Numbered from the stretch's first letter, positions 1-12,026 are shown. The stretch is DNA of 64,000 nt from Hydrangea macrophylla (GCA_033977485.1 CM066988.1:2797501-2861500), one strand, 5' to 3'. The notes: a model not told the origin generated them from the letters alone. Program-made: numbers and translations.

Positions 1-561
1 CAACATTATTAATTTTCATTAAATCAATTATTTTATTTAAAACAATTGGATCTTTCTAGGATGGCTGTGATAGATTGAACCCCATCCAATCGATTGGAGG
101 GGACTGAACATGGTCACCAAGTTTACATTGTACGGCTGTGTTTGCACCCCTTCCCCTATATACATGTCACACACACACACATACACACACACACACACAC
201 ACAAGGTTGTTGAAGCTGAGAGAGAGTTGAGAGAGATATATCTATATATACACACCCCATATATATATACACACATACACTTATACACCCCTATGAGAAG
301 AAGAGAAGCAGAAGAAGGAGAAGAAAAAGAAGCCAGAGATAAACAGAAAAGGAAAGAAGAAGAGAAGAAGAAAGAGAAAAGAGAGTAAGCTCACCGAGGA
401 ACCCATGGCCACCCCCAAACCATCGGTGTCACCGAACCTCATCGGTGAGTGTTCAAACTCACTTAATACCCTTAGTCAGCTGAATATATGTGTTTCGGCA
501 AGAAAATGAACCCTGAATATTTGTGTAATGTCCAGTTCATTTTTAGGAAGAAGATGACTTA

Positions 562-726
562 TCAATCGATTGGAAGGGATCCAATCAATTGAACTTGAAC
601 CAATCGATTGAACTTAACCCAATTAATTGAACTTGATCCAATCGATTGAACTTGACCTAATCAATTGAACTTAACTTCAATCGATTTAATTTGTCACAAT
701 TGATTGGAAGGGATTCCAATTGATTG
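562..726. repeat. Cluster of CAATCGATTG-type palindromes in LTR A
   Basis: About nine near-copies of a 10-12 bp self-complementary motif (CAATCGATTG and the variants CAATCAATTG and CAATTGATTG) are spaced by short runs such as GAACTTGA or GAAGGGAT. The cluster lies downstream of the TATA/GA leader of LTR A. A single upstream copy is visible at 86-97, close to the window edge. Confidence 0.85.
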
Positions 727-1099
727 GATAGCTTAAAGTATTGAATATCCATTGTTTATACATGATGAGATATTGAGTTATTTTATATTGTCCTTGGTTT
801 ATTAGATGCGATATTAGAATAATTCACGCTCTAGAAATAATGGGCTTAGTGCATTAAACAGTGAAACCATTAGTATAATAATGATATAACGTTATTAACT
901 GGATTGAAGAGCTGACAAGTATAGTAGTGGGTCTATTGACCGCATAGATCGATACTATTTATGATTGGGTGCATGGATGCAATCTCAAAGATTGTACGAT
1001 GTCGGGTGTGGGATCCTAATGAGTTGGGATAGTCAGGTGTGGTTACTTTTAAAAAATGGGGAATCAGGAGAACGTATGATGTCTAGGGTTGTGCGAGGC

Positions 1100-1330
1100 G
1101 TGGTGGTTTGAAAGCAAGGACTACGTGTTTAGCTTATATGTCGAGACTGTCAAGAAAGCTAAGACTATAGAATGTTAAGAAAGCTAAGACTACATGTCTA
1201 ACTTATATGTCGAGAATGTCGAGAAAGCTGGGACTGCGTGTCAGGCTTATGTGTCAGAAAAGTTGGGACTATGTGTCGGGCTAACGTGTGGTAGAGTTGG
1301 AACTACGTGTCAGGTTTGATAGACTATGAT
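1100..1330 (+). repeat. Degenerate tandem array in LTR A
   Basis: Units of roughly 35-45 bp recur, built around 'gctaagactacatgtc' and 'agttgggactacgtgtc'. The array sits between the palindrome cluster and the Tyr/Asp-rich tail frame, the same relative position as the unrelated arrays in LTRs B, C, D and E. Confidence 0.6.
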
Positions 1331-1608
1331 ATCCGGGGCTACATACTGGGTTAGTAAAGGGTTGTTTGGGAAAGGAGTTGATTTATGTGGGATGTGAAGC
1401 TACGTGCGGGAAGTGGATTCGAGAGTACATATTATGTTTGGGTTTTGGTTGGGACGATGTCAGTTGTTATATATTGAGTTGGTGCATACGTGTATTTGAA
1501 TGACGAGATGATCTTTAAGGATGCTATTTCATATTACTGCATATCTATTGATACTCTATAAGTATTTATGTTCCCTCGGATTTCATAAGTTGACAGTGAT
1601 TTATGTCG

Positions 1609-1743
1609 CTGGATATCCTACGTCCAACTCCCCCCGATTACGAGTATATAGGAGAAGGCTATGCTGTCGAGGGAGATGCTTATGAGGGAGGCTATGCAAG
1701 AGACGACTACTACGCGAGCTGGAGATTTGGAGTTTCTACGTAG
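1609..1743 (+). other. Conserved Tyr/Asp-rich tail reading frame, copy A
   Basis: The frame opens with LDI, then PPDYEYIGEGYAVEG and GYARDDYYASW, and ends at TAG (1741-1743). It is the most diverged of five copies; the others end in YAS or YAN followed directly by a stop. No in-frame ATG begins it here. It may be a peptide-coding remnant inside an LTR. Function is unknown. Confidence 0.45.
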
Positions 1744-2034
1744 TTAGTTTATGTTTATGTTTTAGAGACTCTTGTAATAGTTAAGGTTTTGTATTCGGCA
1801 TGCGTTGTCATAATAACTTATTTATGTTCCCTCCGATACTGATGGTTTGTAATAGTTAGTATTAAACTCTGATTGTAATACACTGAACTTAGATATTTTA
1901 AATGTCTCGTTTGATTCATTACCCTGATGATTTAGACTCAGTTTATTGACAATGTGGTGAATTTCAACAATCATGGCCTATGGGTTCAAAAAAGAATTTT
2001 ATTTTATCTATTTTTGCTACTACGGTGCGTGACA

Positions 2035-3126
2035 TCATATTTCTGATGAGTTTACCCTATATCTGCTATTGTTCAAATTGAAATATTCTTGTCTTTTTTT
2101 TACGGCATTATTTTTTTGGGAAAAATGTTCATTACAACAGTTGTAAAATCTTATATGGTAACACAAGCCAATAGAAAGCTTGTATAAATCCATTTGGTCC
2201 CCTATCCTCAGGGTAATCCTCATTTGGCTCAGCAAAAAAAATCCTCCAACTTAGAAAAAATTTAAAATCTGTGAGAGGGGATACAATCCTACATGGTAGC
2301 ATAGTGACACCCAATATTTGCTCCTTTTTTTGACCTAATTTTGTTATTTGAGAATATGATATTTTCTATACCTATGTGAATGTATACACACACACACACA
2401 CACAAATAAGAGCTTCTCTTACAGCATGAAGTTGAGGATAACTATTGTTGATTTCTGGTCTACTAAGTCTTTCTATAGAGTTTAAGCTTTTCCAGCGATT
2501 AGTTCTCTATTTCGTACTTAGGGTTAAATATGTTTTTTTTTCTTTTCTAAACTCTGTTTATAAGTGTAGATTTTAGGACATATTATGTATCTCTCTTTAC
2601 TTTTAATCTACTACTTCGAATTTTGCTGTCTACAATGCTTCAGCTTCTAAAGCAATTTCCAACAAATAGGGAAAAAAAAGAGGAGGAAAAATGAGGTCTT
2701 TTCAGATTTTTTTTATTTTGCAAAGGTTTGTTTGGATTGCTTTCTCCTGAATTTATGGTTCCGAGGGACATTTATGGTTGAATTGATAGGGTCAAGAACA
2801 CCAGTTGGTATGGTTGGTTACATAGATGGTAATCGGGAAGATATATATATAGGAGCATTTCATGATAATGCCTTCTTTACATCCATGATGGAGTTTGAGT
2901 GTGCCAAAAACACACATCACCATGCTTTGTTTTGGATCACTTACTTTAAAGACAATATATAACTTATGTGAAAACAACAATATTACTTATTTAATTTGCC
3001 TGCTGCTGTTTTGGGGGGTGCTTTGTCACACACTCTTGGTTTTGTACATCCAATACTTTAGGCTAAGGGTCAAACAATTAATTGTGCATATAGCCCCGTG
3101 CATGGGCTTCTAACAATTTTATAAGT
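2035..3126. other. Unassigned AT-rich DNA
   Basis: I see no convincing gene. Short open frames here (for example 2732-2962) have no recognisable family and no conserved motif. A short CA microsatellite lies at about 2388-2404. Confidence 0.5.
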
Positions 3127-3917
3127 AGGGGTGGTAATTTTTCACACGATATAAACCTGACACAAAATAAATAAGTTTGGATTTAGCTTATATAGGTTTG
3201 GGTCTTGAATATGTGAATCCATTTAGCACGATTAATAAATGGGTTGGGTCATGTTTTATTATGGTCAACCCGTCTAACTCGTCTGACTGAATTATGTACC
3301 TATTTACATATGGTATTTTGGAAATATACAACATTACCTATTATCAAAACCTAATAACATGTACACTTCCACCTGAAAATATAAGGAACCAGTCATACTC
3401 CTTGAGAATCTCTCCACTCAAGTCATGATTTCACCATCTAGAGATAGATATACAACTTAGAATGTTGAAACCTACTCCTTGGACTAAGCTTTACTACCAT
3501 TATTGTTATTATTTTATTGTTTTTAAGGTCAATTTATCATGCATTGCATATTGCAATTTTTTTTCCATCATATGTTGATGAGTTATGGTTGGGGAAGTTT
3601 TTACGTTTACTTTACAAACACTACTTTAGCCTGTAAAATTCAGATCGTCTGGACCACATTTGAATCATCAAGATTTGTATACACAACTGCAGGTACTCAT
3701 TTGATTCAATTGAATCACTCTAGACTAAACATCTTCAACAAGTAGAGATTAGATGGTCTGCTATTCGAGTGGATTAAATGGTTAAATGAGTGACCCGTGT
3801 ATTGTGTTAGTGAAGTTTGGGTTTAGATTTTGACATGAATAAAAATGACACGATTATCCCACACATAACTATGGCACGACTCGATAATAATACAACATGA
3901 CAGATTGACACCCCTAA
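3127..3917. mobile_element. TIR element, hAT-MITE-like, about 0.79 kb
   Basis: The left end reads TAGGGGTGGTAATTTTTCAC. The reverse complement of the right end reads TTAGGGGTGTCAATCTGTCA. The AGGGGTG(G/T)CAAT terminus is familiar from plant non-autonomous DNA elements. Sub-terminal stretches near both ends are also loosely inverted (cacgatt/aatcgtg, ggtttggg/cccaaac). No transposase frame is present, so it would be non-autonomous. I could not define a target duplication. Confidence 0.6.
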
Positions 3918-3954
3918 TTCTAACATGTGCCGCATGATTAATGTGTGATTTGGG

Positions 3955-4019
3955 TTGGGGTGGGGTGGGGTGGGGTGGGGTGGGGTGTTTAGCCCAATGG
4001 TGGGGTGTTTAGCCCAATA
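3955..4019. repeat. (TGGGG)n minisatellite with duplicated tail
   Basis: About six TGGGG units are followed by two copies of 'tggggtgtttagcccaat'. The repeat is strongly G-biased on the plus strand. Confidence 0.85.
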
Positions 4020-4089
4020 CTATTTTATGCTTTTTAGCCTAGTCAAAACAATAATTAAAGTATACGATATAGTGGAAGGACCTTCTATG

Positions 4090-4765
4090 AGGTAGTTATG
4101 CTCAAGAACAAGCTTTTACTCCCCAAATGGTTGAATTCTGTTAGTGTGTTCTTACAATATATTATTCAGTGGTAGTTAATGGTATAGCTATTTGTTCCTT
4201 TAAGATAGATTCACCAAGGAATGTATCCCACCACATGTATTTTCTCGTTTGAGAAGGATTCACCAGGGTGATCCCCTATCGTCTTACTATTTTATCATAT
4301 CTGTAGAAGTTCTGTCAACTTTACTAACTAGGGTCAAAGAGGAAAACACAATTCATCGAGTGTTTATAGGACGGGACTACCCTCTAATCACTCACTCATT
4401 TTTAATTTTATTTTGCAGACAACATACACTCTTTAACAAAGCATCCACTATTGAATACAGGGCCCTTATGAATTGTTTGCATCTATACGAAAATGCAATA
4501 GGGGGAAAATGTAGAAAAGTCTAGTGTTTTATTCAGTCCAAATACTCTAGAGGAAGACCGACAATAGATCAAGGATAACCTATGGGTTCAAGCATTGGTA
4601 CAACATGAGATAAATGTTGGGTTGCCCTCTTTTATAGACAAATGTGAATGGAAAACGTTCTCATTCTTAAAGGACCGCCATTAGAGTAGGACGAAGGAAT
4701 GGAAAAGAAATTCATAGGTCATTCCCACCTTTAAAATATCTCATTTCAAGATGTCCATTGCTACA
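4090..4765 (+). pseudogene. LINE (L1-type) reverse transcriptase remnant
   Basis: The frame at 4249-4524 has RRIHQGDPLSSYYFIISVEV, the conserved QGDPLS(P/S) block of plant non-LTR reverse transcriptases, followed by LLTRVKEENTIHRVFIGRDYPLITHSF. The catalytic FADD box would lie near 4410-4425; it has shifted frame and reads FADN, so both frame and second catalytic Asp are lost. Later matches (a YEKASGQ-like stretch, then 'VNVGLPSF.DKCEWKTFSFLKDR') need further frame changes. The 5' and 3' ends are truncated; a different LTR start follows at 4769. It encodes no working protein. Confidence 0.8.
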
Positions 4766-4768
4766 CAT

Positions 4769-5404
4769 TGTAGACACCCCATTTTGGTTCTCCGTTCGAC
4801 GTAGGGACCCCTCCTCAAGATTGGCCCGATAACTAAATTTGGGTGTTGTGGGCCATTATATGAAGCATAAGCACACTCCGTAAAGCTCCTGGGTCTCATA
4901 GAGATGGTAATATAACCTTTAGGAAGATTTAGGTACTTTAGAAACTCAATTTAGAAACAAAAACCCAAGTTAGGATGACCTTTCTATGCGAAAAGACCAA
5001 TACACCCTTTACCAAGCAAAATCGAGTTCCCTTTATAAAATAGTCCTAAAATTGTTTAAAACAACATTCCAAGCCTTCAAATTGGCCAAACCCCTCCAAA
5101 GAATCTTTGTGCCAAAATCACCTTTAAATGCATCACTGGTTAGCTCCTTTTTGGAGCTAATCACACCTTTTTGACAATATCTCACAAAATACGAATCCTG
5201 TTTGAGTGAAACTAAAAAAAATTAGAAACTAGGCATTTATACCTTTCTAATGACATATCACATGCCTAAATTGGATTTCTGAAGTGGGAGAACGAAGCCC
5301 ACAAAGAAGGGTTAGAAAACACATGACTTTCTAGTTAGGCTGAGTGCCATAGTGGCACTCGATTGAGTGCTGGCCCCACCATCTGAGTGTAGTAAGGCAC
5401 TCTT
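4769..5404 (+). mobile_element. 5' part of an LTR starting TGTAGACACCCC
   Basis: It begins TGTAGACACCCCATTTTGG, very close to the start at 16955 (TGTAGACACCCCATTTTGAC) of the Ogre-like LTR. Solo copia LTR K is inserted after 5404. Sequence resumes after K at 6886 and includes a TATA-like box (tataaaag, about 7131), but I could not find the LTR's 3' end. Confidence 0.5.
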
Positions 5405-5761
5405 TGATGAAAAAATAGGTTTCGAAAACATATTTAACGCGCACCAAAAAAACAAAGTTCAAAACCTTTTGGTATGGCTGGATCTACTACTTATTAAATC
5501 TATGGATGCGCAGATACAAGAGGAGAAGAGAGTTACCTTAAGGTCTTGAACCCAATTCTAATTTTCTTCTCTCTTGGATGTTGTAACAACTTTCACTAGA
5601 TGGCCTTCACTCTTATATCTCTTTTGAACACTTCCGGAGAGGCTAGATTTGGTGGGAACTCTAATAGAGAGGATAGAGAAGGTGTAAGAAACCTTAAAAT
5701 AGTTTTTACAACTACTAGAGTGATAAAACGATGATTAAAAAAATTATGCGTGCAGCTGCCC

Positions 5762-5771
5762 TATTTATAGA
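5762..5771 (-). promoter_or_regulatory. TATA box of copia LTR K
   Basis: The minus strand reads CTATAAATAG. It lies about 20 bp downstream, in the minus sense, of the palindrome cluster at 5793-5903. Confidence 0.65.
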
Positions 5772-5792
5772 TTTCCAAAATGACTTTCACTT

Positions 5793-5903
5793 TCAATCGA
5801 TCGAAGCGCCTTCGATCGATTAAACCTTCGATCGATTGAAGCTTTTCAATCGATCGAACTTGTCTTAACTTCAAGCGATCGAAACTCTTTCGATCGATCA
5901 AAC
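5793..5903. repeat. Palindrome cluster (TCGATCGA core) in copia LTR K
   Basis: Six motifs in about 110 bp, of the forms CAATCGATCGAAG, TTCGATCGATT and AAGCGATCGAA, separated by 5-12 bp. The cluster is immediately upstream of the LTR TATA box. Confidence 0.9.
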
Positions 5904-6885
5904 TTGCCTTGACAACATCCTCTTGTGCCTTTCCAAGCATCCTAGTAGAGCTAAGAGTGGGACCTCCTAGGCTCTTTATTGTTGGCTCAGACTAGTTGTT
6001 AATTCCCATGACCAAACTCTTTGATCAACAAACTAACCAACTGATCAGTTAACGTTTACTCGACTATAAAATGATAACTGAATTCCAACACAAAAGAATA
6101 TATCTGAAATGATAACGAGACTTGTATGGTGTATTAATATCCCTCTACCGTCATCATTCATAATCATATTCAGGCAGTCGGATAAACTGTTATTGTTAAC
6201 CTGAATAGTGATTAAATCTTTCATTCCTTGAGTCCCATTCACCCTCATGATTACCAACACATGTTGATAACTCTTATCAACAAGACTGTAGTTCTTAGTA
6301 ATCAACTTGGTGCATTCTCAAGGGAATGCTTACTCTTTATCAGAGTAACCCTATGAACATGACATACCCAAGATACCCAGGTGTTGATCTTTTATAGACC
6401 TCACTACTTGGTAAGTCAAAGCAGTCATATCCACAATTTGTGTCCATAATTGTCTCAAGATTAAGAACACGTACCTTATACAAGTTATGAGTTCCTATTG
6501 ACTGTTGACAGCCTTGAGTATCAATAGGAAAACTTATGATCCATCAATGCACTATAAGCATTAGTATATTAACTAAGAGCCATACTCTAGTGATTGAGAT
6601 TCATCACTCCATTCAATGGTAGTTAATTATGCTACAGTGTAAATCTGATGAGATATCCAGTCTCATCATCTACTATGATAAATTCTAAGAATCAAAGAAT
6701 AGTAATTTGTATCTCACTTGTACTTATCTCATACACACACGAATTACTTACTATGACACTTAAAGATTAACAATCATCTCATGAAAGAAACATACACAAT
6801 GAAATGTGAAGTTGATATCCATATATTAAAATGCCAATGTCTCATACATAAAGTAATAATTTGAGGGCACAATCCCAACACTCTT

Positions 6886-8620
6886 TGAGTGCTACGTGGC
6901 CTCTTTTGCCCTCTTGATGGTTGATTCAGTGGTAATTCGCGTGATTACATAATAAAAGACCCAAAAATTACTAAAACTCTCAAGATTTAATCTAAATCTC
7001 TTGAGATAAACCTTGGGAGGTATCTATATCACCCCCAACTACCTAAAATAAGCCTACATACAATGAACCTAGGGAGTTTAAAAGCTTTTACGAGTTACAA
7101 GCCTTTTGTAACTCTCCCATCCTAAACATTATAAAAGAGACACCTCCTCTCCCATTTTCAATACACAATTTTCTGAAAACTCAAAGAGAGCTCTGGGAAC
7201 ACTCCAATTGAGAGACTTCTCAAGCATTCTTGAAGGTTCTTGGGAATAGTTAAATATTTCTTCAGCAGTTAGTATTTGATCTTCGAGATCAAGGTATTAG
7301 CAGAGTTTTGCTGAAGTGAAATGAGGAATCTAAGGTTTTTGAAGAGTTCTTGGGTAAGGTTCTTGAACCTTATTTTAATTCTTTAAAGTTTTTGTTTTGA
7401 TCTTTAATTGAGTTATTAGTTATTACTTTTGTTGTTCTGACTCAATTATCACCTAGCTTATTCATCCCATGGTTCTTACCCTAATTATTGGGTAGACACC
7501 ACTAGTAGGATTGGTAGTCAAATAATGGCTTCCCAATCTCACTAGGGACCATAGGATCATAATCATGCATGCTATGTTTAAATATTATATGGTGAGATTC
7601 ATATAGGATCTCTTTTAGATGTTTGCATATCACATAGATTTAGTTAGATGGTGATGGAATCTATATCCAAATGTATAGCCCAGATCTTATTTTAGAACAC
7701 TGATTTGCCTAGGTCATTTATTTGTTGCTTATTTTGCGATTGAAACACTGATTTGCCAAACATATTCAATTTAGTTTTTTGGAAGAGTTTGTTGCCAATC
7801 AGACATGAAGGTATGATCCGCCTGGATAAATGTGCATAATACCAGGACTCGTATATATAGAATTGCATCTAGATAAAGATAGAGTTTCACTTACACCCTA
7901 CACTATCACTTAGGAGTCATGTTCATCTAAAATGCATGATATAGATCATTATCCATGCTTGGGGATGTCATTCAAACCTTCTTTGGCTTATTATTTGAGA
8001 TCATTCAACCATTAATGCTATTTGGCTATAATTATGATTCATTTATTGTCAGGCCTCAAATAGCAAAATAGTAAAGAAAATTAGTTATTTTATTTTTGAA
8101 ACGTAGATGGCGATAGGTGTTCAGGCTTGACAGAGTGTTAGTATTAGTAGTAGGAAATTTATAGATCTATGACTTCACATGATAATAACATTTACATGCA
8201 CTCTTTTAGTACTTGTCCTGAGGTCTCCCTCTTTTATTTTTTTTATACAACACCATACAATTTAAGAAATTCAAATATAAACATACACCAAGTTTAACAG
8301 AATAACAGTAACACAATAACATCTTGACTTCTTTTCTGGTCTTAAACGTATGAGTGCTATCTACAGAGCTTCGTTGCCTGAAAGGTCCAAACATAAAGAC
8401 AAACAGTGACAAGTTGGTGAGCAACTTACAATATTTCAAGTGCATTCATGTATATTTATATAGTTGACGAAACACTTGGTCAGTTTATCCCTAGTCATTT
8501 GATCCCGTTAAAATATTATAATTTCATTACATATATTGAATAGACATAAAAAACCATCAACTTACAATTGACTTGTAGCAGTAACACTATAGCAAGAGTA
8601 CCAGATCCTTGTTATTTTCC
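6886..8620. other. Decayed LTR-like DNA and unassigned sequence
   Basis: The first part continues the element interrupted by K: the sequence before K (...aaggcactctt) joins smoothly to tgagtgctacg after it. A TATA-like box at about 7131 and a short-peptide-free leader follow. From about 7500 to 8620 I recognise nothing. Confidence 0.4.
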
Positions 8621-9508
8621 TGATACGTCCAAAATGGTCCAGTAATTAAATGGTCTCGGTCTGACCAACCTCCGGTGCTCTGGGTCCGACTTTACTGACC
8701 TCCAGGTCTCCAGGCCAGACACCAACCTATGGGTTTGAATTCACAGTCCAATTACAATGCAGTTTACATCCAGCTCAATTAACTCAGTGGCACGTCCCAA
8801 ACTACTCGGCTCCAGTAGTTTCCTAATCAGATCAAAAAACCGTCTGAATATTCAGCCAATAAGAGCAAAGCTCCGTGTCTATGTTATGGGACACCAGATC
8901 AATCGAGGACCGATCGAGTCATCTCTAGGACAGAGGTCAGCAGACTCCCGAGTGGTACATTCACAAGGCCCGACCGGCAGGTCAGGAATTTCACACAAGC
9001 ATAGTTCGTCACGAGCACGGCTCAACCAAGCTCATAAGCCGTGGTCTAGAAAGTTTTGAGTAGTTTTCTACGATAGCTAGAAGACTAATGGGATGTTTAG
9101 AAAGTTTCTTAATCTGATTAGGAAACTCGTATGATTTGAGTCAATCAAGCCCAATCGGATTGTATTTCCTTATCCATGTAGTTGCCTTATACGGGTAGGG
9201 CTCTTACACTTATAAAAGACACCACCCACCTCCTCCAACAGGGAAACACTCTTCAGTCTACATAGTACTTCTATAACAATCACAACTATCGTGCCCGGCT
9301 GACCTCTGGTAGCTCCAAACTGTTGTTGGTTCACCAAGGGTCACTGGGTTTTTAATAGCATAGTGAACGTGCTCATACACACCCATGGACTTAGGTCTCT
9401 TCATTAACAGGGCCGAACCACATATAAACCCGATCTCTCATTATCTCTCTCACTATTTCTCTCTCCTTGTTCTGCTCTAATTTATCTTGCCCAAAAATTG
9501 CATCATCA
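8621..9508 (+). mobile_element. 5' LTR of a Tat-like gypsy element
   Basis: It begins TGATACGTCC and ends TTGCATCATCA just before a Tat-type primer site. A TATA box (cttataaaag, about 9209) sits about 300 bp from the 3' end. 'Ctgacctccgg' and 'gaccgatcgagt' style motifs recur upstream. Length is about 888 bp. Left boundary confidence is moderate, as no second LTR is present in the window to compare. Confidence 0.65.
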
Positions 9509-9511
9509 GTT

Positions 9512-9528
9512 TGGCAGCGTCTGTAGGA
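9512..9528 (+). other. Primer-binding site, Tat-type
   Basis: TGGCAGCGTCTGTAGGA. This resembles the TGGCGCCGTCTGTGGGGA site used by many plant Tat-lineage elements, with a few substitutions, and sits 3 bp after the LTR end. Confidence 0.65.
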
Positions 9529-9571
9529 TATGACACATTTCTTAAAAAAAAAAATCTATTAACTAATAGTT

Positions 9572-10699
9572 ATGCCTTCGAAGAAGGGTAAGAAGGCTGC
9601 GCTGTAGGCTAACTGCAATGTTCCACTGGCGTTGGTGCTGGCTGCAGCAGTCCTGACACTGGAGCAGATCACCGCGACCCTCGTAGAGCTCTTGGAGGGC
9701 TAGCGTCAAACCCAGCAGCAGATTGAAGCCCTGCTGGCCCAAAGGAATAACCCTTCACAGGCCTGGCCACAGCCCGGGAACGATGAGCGTAGTCTAGAAT
9801 CAACCCGGGCCCGACAACGTGCCCGAACCAACCCGACCTGTGTTGGGGATGCCAGAGACATCATCAATGATAGTCATGCTGCCAGAGGGGGGAGGCGAGA
9901 ACACATGACCAGGGAATCGACCCATGATCACTCGGCCAGGAGCCAAGATGATCTTAGGCACACGATCAACAGGAGTCATAGCCGAACCTTGTCCCAGAGG
10001 ACAACATGCCATGATGAATAAGCCTCTTCCACTAACCCGACCTATGTTTCGGATACCGATCGAGAAGGTGTGGTTGCCCGTATCAAGGATTTAGAGAAAT
10101 CGATCAACGAAACGGCCAAAGAGCTGGGCCAGAACCCTACTCAGGATCATGTCAATACCAAGACCGAGTCATCGTTCTCCAGCTAGATCATGAGGTTTAC
10201 CATCCCGCGCAAATTTAAACAACCTCAGCTAGATTCTGATAACGGTTCCGGAAGCCTGGTCGACCACGTTCAAGCCTACAAGGCTCAGATGGCCCTGGCC
10301 ACCAATGCCGATGAACTGTACTATCTGGCCTTTCCAGGCACTTTGAAATGCTTAGCCGCACAATGGTTCTACTCCCTGAAACCCCGTCCGGTTAAAGATT
10401 TCAAGGAACTCAGCAAATATTTCATTAGCCAGTTCATAGGCATGCTCGGCCGGCCGCAACCTAACACCCAGCTACTCACTGTCAGGCAGTGGAAGGGAGA
10501 GTCGTTGAAGGATTACGTCAATCGGTTCAACCAACAGAAGCTTCAAGTCTACAACTTGAACGAGACAGTCGCCATTACAGCTTTCTACTCGGGAGTTCAG
10601 CACACTAAGTGCGCCACGTCGTTTCACAGAAATCGACCAGCAGCCTTGGTTGAACTCATAGAGAGGGTCGAAAAATTTTTGACACTGAAGAATTTCTAA
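9572..10699 (+). pseudogene. Ty3/gypsy gag polyprotein remnant (Tat-like)
   Basis: Gag coats the element's RNA to form virus-like particles. A single frame of 376 codons runs from ATG (9572) with four in-frame stops: TAG 9605, TAG 9701, TAA 10019, TAG 10184. There is no frameshift. The last 169 codons are clean and carry the Retrotrans_gag core: MRFTIPRKFKQPQLDSDNGS, then AQWFYSLKP, FKELSKYFISQF, LLTVRQWKGESLKDYVNRFN, and AALVELIERVEKFL. The usual zinc knuckle and pol region are missing after about 10770. Truncated and non-functional. Confidence 0.85.
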
Positions 10700-11458
10700 A
10701 GACCAAAGACCCCGGGCATGTCGGTAGAGCCAGTCCTGAGAAGTTGGGAGCCCTAAGCAAGATTGGAAGATGGGGCCTTTAAACAATGGGGGTTTAGCCC
10801 CCGAAGCAAAATTTTTAAGGTCTATTTATACATATCTGCAAGTATAAATATATGTTATACTTTAAATAAAAGCCCTATTTCTTTAGTCGTCGTCCGGTGA
10901 CGCCGCAGAGTGGGAGTCAGCGTTGAGGGTTGGGCCTTTAGCTTGAGTTGTGTAAAGTCAAAGAGAGAATATGTTTCAACTCTATTTGTTTTTTTTAAAT
11001 GATATATTACATATGAATATATACATATATATATATTGTGTGTGTGTGTATATGTGTGCATGTTGGTTGGGCACAGTGGGCAGTTGGACTTTTGAATTTT
11101 AGTGATATTTGGGCTTTTTATTTTATTATGGAAGTTGAAAAGCCTATTTAAAGTGACCTGAACAGATTGAGATTTTGTTTGTTAACATATCTATACATGG
11201 GCTTATAGGGAAGCATATAGTAGTTGGGGGACTAAGTTAGAGGCCCCAAGCGATTGCTTGTATTATTTGGGGTTAGGTTCGGGCCTGTATGTCGGGGTCA
11301 AATTGGCTCACCTCACTAGTATTGGATATTGGTATTCATTCCTGATCACCTGATGGGTCTTGCCCAATTATCTTCCCCTTCAATCTTATCTACACACTTA
11401 GTGGATACGAATACATTCAAATAGAGGTATGCATACCCCCCAAACCACTTATTAGATT
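10700..11458. other. End of gag remnant and unassigned DNA
   Basis: About 70 bp after the gag stop still look gag-derived (tcctgagaagttgggagccc). Beyond 10771 there is AT-rich DNA with TA/TG microsatellites (about 11010-11060) and no recognisable gene. Confidence 0.45.
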
Positions 11459-11460
11459 TA

Positions 11461-11741
11461 GGGGGTGTTTGATAACCCAATTAATTGCTGAAAATGAAAA
11501 TTTTTAACACTTATTATATTCAGTGCGTTTGATAATGTACCACTTAGTTGAAAAAACAGCCAAAAAATCACTGAAAACTTTAAGTGAAAAATTTCTACTG
11601 AAAATAACCACTGAGTGCAGTCTATTCCAGTACTCGAAACACCGTTTTCAGTATTGCAAGCTCAATCGCTTAAAATTTTCAACACTTAAAATTCAGCACT
11701 TATTTTTCAGTACTTAATTTTCAGTTTTATCAAACGGACCC
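11461..11741. mobile_element. MITE copy 1 (TIR GGGTGTTTGATAA)
   Basis: The left end reads GGGTGTTTGATAACCCAATT. The right end is TTTTATCAAACGGACCC, whose reverse complement is GGGTCCGTTTGATAAAA. It is AT-rich, about 280 bp, non-coding. A second copy follows within 3 bp in the same orientation. Confidence 0.8.
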
Positions 11742-11743
11742 TT

Positions 11744-12026
11744 AGAGTGTGTTTGATAACCCAATTAAGTGGTGAAAATAAAAATTTTCAGCACTAAATT
11801 TTTTTCAGTGCGTTTGATAATGTACCACCCAATTGAAAAAGCCGCCAAAAATCCACTAAAAATGTTAGGTGAAAATTTTCTACTGAAAATAATCACTGAA
11901 TGCATTATATTTTAGTTCTTGATACACTGTTTTCAATATTGCAAATACAAATCACCTAAATTTTTCAATATTTAAATTAAACACTTAATTTTCAATACTT
12001 AATTTTTAATTTTATCAAACTCACCC
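11744..12026. mobile_element. MITE copy 2, head-to-tail with copy 1
   Basis: It begins AGAGTGTGTTTGATAACCC and ends TTTTATCAAACTCACCCTT. It is collinear with copy 1 throughout ('cagtgcgtttgataatgtac' occurs in both at the same offset). The copies share most positions but have many substitutions. Confidence 0.8.

Larger units (their letters stand above)
1..2034 (+). mobile_element. LTR A, long gypsy-type LTR, 5' end outside window
   Basis: This is the 3' part of a long LTR related to B and C. It has the same order of landmarks: a CCAATCGATTGG motif (86-97), an AC microsatellite and TATA-like run (about 165-270), a GA-rich leader (215-390), the GTGAG/CTCAC inverted repeat (445-462), a second motif cluster (562-726), a tandem array (about 1100-1330), the Tyr/Asp-rich tail frame (1609-1743), and an end reading GGTGCGTGACA at 2034. 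The terminus matches those of B (GGGGCGTGATA) and C (GGGCATGACA). No internal region follows, so it is probably a solo LTR, but its start and TSD cannot be checked. The superfamily (Ty3/gypsy, perhaps a chromovirus) is inferred from LTR length and termini only. Confidence 0.7.
5405..6880 (-). mobile_element. Solo Ty1/copia LTR K
   Basis: 1476 bp with TG...CA ends. On the minus strand it starts TGTTGGGATTGTGCCCTCAA, a very common plant copia LTR start. It is flanked by a perfect 5-bp TSD, CTCTT (5400-5404 and 6881-6885). A classic TATA box (CTATAAATAG on the minus strand, 5762-5771) has a cluster of ATCGATCGA palindromes directly upstream (5793-5903). It is homologous to J (26051-27491) and L (34180-35742); shared blocks include 'gagctaagagtgggacctcc' near 5947. 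No internal region is present, so LTR-LTR recombination probably removed it. Confidence 0.88.

Noticed and set aside
2732..3113. Possible small host genes at 2732-2962 and 2895-3113
   Set aside because: The frames overlap, have no recognisable domain, and the base composition is like the flanking non-coding DNA.
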